Below the pieces are notes generated by a model. The model saw only the letters and a list, made by a program, of their open reading frames with translations, searched no databases and was not told where the DNA came from. Below, piece after piece: positions 6,018-8,178 of a stretch of 8,178 nt of DNA. How positions within the stretch are numbered: the first letter of the stretch is position 1; every line of letters starts with the position of its first letter. The position numbers were made by a program, and so were the translations under genes. Source of the stretch: an uncultured Thalassolituus sp. (GTDB taxonomy: Bacteria > Pseudomonadota > Gammaproteobacteria > Pseudomonadales > Oceanobacteraceae); assembly GCA_913054055.1 (NCBI GenBank), contig CAJXIT010000152.1, positions 1 to 8,178 of the forward strand. The letters are read 5' to 3'.

Positions 6018-8178
6018 GGCCTTTTTCAATCAAATCAGACCTGAACTGCTGACCAACTTGCGCGTGTGAAGGGTAAAATACAGCTGGTGTGCCAATGGGG
6101 GCTTTCACCGTCACAAACTTTCCTTTCCCATGCTGCAAAGTTTCTCCTGTGAATAAGTGGGTCCATTGCCCCTTTGGCAGATAAACATCAACAGAGCCCA
6201 CCCCTGGATCTAAAACAGGGGCCACCATAAACGTATCCCCCACCATAAATTGATACTCCAGTGAGCGAATCACGTCATCACTTGGATAGTGCACCCAAGG
6301 GTGTCGAACCACAGGATAACCTTTATCCGCAGCGTCTTTGACTAATTGCTTTCGATAACTTGCCCAGGCTTTGTAGATAGAGGCAAACCGAGCAAAATGC
6401 TGCAAGGTCTCTTCATCGGTATTGAACTGATGATTCGGTTCTGGCCGGTTACCTTCATGAGTCCGGAAAACCGCTGTAAATGCATTTAGCTCAGTCCAGC
6501 GCAGCATTAATTCTTTTGAGCGAAAGCGATGGTTAATTAACCACGGGGCGGGGGAAGGAATGGTTGTGTAGCCGCCAATATCACTGTGATTTAACGAGTA
6601 ACCTGATAAACCACTGGACAGTAACCCGGTAACCGCTGTTTTGATGCCGTCGTATTTATCCCACGTCACCAGCTGATCACCCAACCAAAACAAAGTGGTT
6701 AAACCTGGGCTCTTTGTGTAGCCCGAGCGACTAAAAAACACAATATCGTCTGCTAGACCAGCCTCTTCAATCGCCTCTCTATTTACTTGCTGCCATTCTT
6801 CAGCGTAACGGTTATGAGCCTTTACCGGGGTGCCCGAATGTAGCTTGCCATCATAAGGTAAGGCCTCTCCAAAATCCGCCATCCAACCTGACGCGCCACT
6901 TGCAAGCAGCTCGTCTTTGATCACTTGCTTAACCCACGTTCTAGCATCTGGATTAGATAGATCAATCAACCCTGCGGAAAAGCTGGTGTTTTCAATTAAA
7001 TAGGGCTCACCATCCTGTGTTTTCACTAAAAACCCTTTTTCTAACAGTTCATTAAATTGATTGCGCCTAGCATTGGGTTTGTCGTCTACTTGCGCAAAAA
7101 ATGGATTGATATAAGTGAGCACCCTTACATCATCCTTTTTTAAATCACCCAGCATGCCACTCCAGTTTTCATAGCGATCTTGGTCCAACTCCCAATTCCA
7201 CCATAGCTGTTTGCCAAATGATGTTTTTCTTTGACCAACCCAGTCTTGCAACCATAGCCCCGCCACCGGACCGCCTGCGGCTTTCATTTGCTTGTACGCC
7301 GCCGTCACTTTCTTTGTGCCCCCCTGCATGCCCAAAATCGCTCCTTCATGCATCCAATCTGGCAGCTCTCGCATTCGACCTGAATACAGGGTGTACTCTT
7401 CAATCAGTTTTAACGGTGTATCACCATTAATGATTCGTCCCGTTACGGTGTTGGCAAACAAAGACACTTGCACTTGATTGGCCTCTGTCATATCAAACAC
7501 AGAGTATTCAGAGGTTTCTAAAAACAAAGATCGCATTTTACTGGTCATATAGTGAGGGACGCCCGCATAGGACGTATGCCATTTACCTCCAGCACTGGCA
7601 TTAATATCCACTAAAAACGTAAACGGCTGAGAGCCTCTGCCAACACCTTGTTCCATGATAAAAATAGGCAGGCGGCGTCCTTTTTGATCAAAATACGTAA
7701 ACTGCTCACCAAACCCATAGAAGCCTTCATCTTCTTCTGAGTGATAATTAAGATATATACGGTTGTAGTCATGGTTTTTTAATTCAGCTGAAAAACGTAA
7801 TTGATTTTCAGAATGCTGCTTTAACTGAAATTCATAAGCAACCTGCTCACCAGAGTCACACTCTAAATGCCCTTTTACCAACAAGGTGGGGCCTTCATGC
7901 TGCAAAGATCCAATTGATTGCACTTCGCACTTATCATGCAAATCATCATCAATGAAAAATGACCCCTTTATTTCATGAATGCTCTCGGTTCCTTTGGCGC
8001 CCATGACAAAGCTTTTGCCTGGAACCGTAGACCACACTGCTTTTTGAGGATTATCTTGATGGGTCACTTTTAGTGCTGGCTGGCTGAGGTCACTGTTTTG
8101 ATATTCAACACGAAATTGCCCTAACGTAAATTCCTGAGCAGTCAGGCCTTGATCATGGGAAATAGAGCCTGAAAGAAT
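5998..8178 (-). CDS. GH31 glycosidase, YihQ (sulfoquinovosidase)-like, 5' end outside window
   Basis: Retaining alpha-glycosidase related along its length to E. coli YihQ, which releases sulfoquinovose from its glycosides. The frame is open to base 8178, so the gene is partial. A GTG at 8067 is in frame, but the 37 codons before it have no stop and resemble the YihQ N-terminus (FTLGQFRVEY before HQDNPQKAVW). Numbering from that GTG: N-terminal beta-sandwich to about 230, (beta/alpha)8 barrel about 235-570, C-terminal beta domains after. Predicted nucleophile D398 (GWMADFGE), acid/base D464 (WLGDQ). Of the YihQ pocket residues Q262, Q288, R301, W304 and Y508, this protein has Q248, Q274, Q287, W290 and Y500: the sulfonate-binding Arg is Gln. 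It may therefore be an alpha-glucosidase with another substrate. No sulfoquinovose-pathway gene is visible beside it; a signal peptide could lie beyond the edge. Confidence 0.9.
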   Translation of the reverse strand: MLSGSISHDQGLTAQEFTLGQFRVEYQNSDLSQPALKVTHQDNPQKAVWSTVPGKSFVMGAKGTESIHEIKGSFFIDDDLHDKCEVQSIGSLQHEGPTLLVKGHLECDSGEQVAYEFQLKQHSENQLRFSAELKNHDYNRIYLNYHSEEDEGFYGFGEQFTYFDQKGRRLPIFIMEQGVGRGSQPFTFLVDINASAGGKWHTSYAGVPHYMTSKMRSLFLETSEYSVFDMTEANQVQVSLFANTVTGRIINGDTPLKLIEEYTLYSGRMRELPDWMHEGAILGMQGGTKKVTAAYKQMKAAGGPVAGLWLQDWVGQRKTSFGKQLWWNWELDQDRYENWSGMLGDLKKDDVRVLTYINPFFAQVDDKPNARRNQFNELLEKGFLVKTQDGEPYLIENTSFSAGLIDLSNPDARTWVKQVIKDELLASGASGWMADFGEALPYDGKLHSGTPVKAHNRYAEEWQQVNREAIEEAGLADDIVFFSRSGYTKSPGLTTLFWLGDQLVTWDKYDGIKTAVTGLLSSGLSGYSLNHSDIGGYTTIPSPAPWLINHRFRSKELMLRWTELNAFTAVFRTHEGNRPEPNHQFNTDEETLQHFARFASIYKAWASYRKQLVKDAADKGYPVVRHPWVHYPSDDVIRSLEYQFMVGDTFMVAPVLDPGVGSVDVYLPKGQWTHLFTGETLQHGKGKFVTVKAPIGTPAVFYPSHAQVGQQFRSDLIEKGLIQLRP

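Overview
The window looks like chromosome from a gammaproteobacterium, probably a marine Oceanospirillales/Pseudomonadales-type lineage. The basis is close protein resemblance to E. coli CarA, CarB and GreA, the order carA-carB-greA (familiar from pseudomonads), and a moderate base composition. The genus is inference. No tRNA, rRNA, CRISPR array, IS element or phage gene was seen.

Layout. Positions 1-5260 form a minus-strand block: a promoter near 5231-5259, a leader of about 170 nt, carA (TTG start), carB 17 bp further on, then a 145-bp gap with a perfect inverted repeat, greA, and a strong intrinsic terminator at 4-32. Carbamoyl-phosphate synthetase (CarA glutaminase plus CarB synthetase) supplies both arginine and pyrimidine synthesis. 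GreA is a transcript-cleavage factor. Positions 5475-5909 encode, divergently on the plus strand, a small SRPBCC/AHSA1-type protein. Convergent with it, on the minus strand from 5998 to the window edge, is the 3' part of a GH31 glycosidase of the YihQ (sulfoquinovosidase-like) type; its reading frame is still open at base 8178, so its start lies outside.

The most interesting region is the carA leader. It holds, in order, a tiny ORF (Met-Val-Thr-Arg-Arg-Gly-Ala) with adjacent AGA-AGG arginine codons, a 10-bp hairpin built from those codons, and a 12-bp terminator-like hairpin with a U6 tail 36 nt before the carA start. The middle segment can instead pair with the terminator's 5' arm. This is the arrangement of classical ribosome-mediated attenuation, and the spacing fits an arginine-sensing switch. 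It is a structural hypothesis from hand pairing. The weak points are the lack of a Shine-Dalgarno for the leader peptide and an A/U-rich antiterminator.

The GH31 protein keeps both catalytic aspartates and most of the YihQ substrate pocket, but has Gln where E. coli YihQ has the sulfonate-binding Arg301, so its substrate may not be sulfoquinovose.
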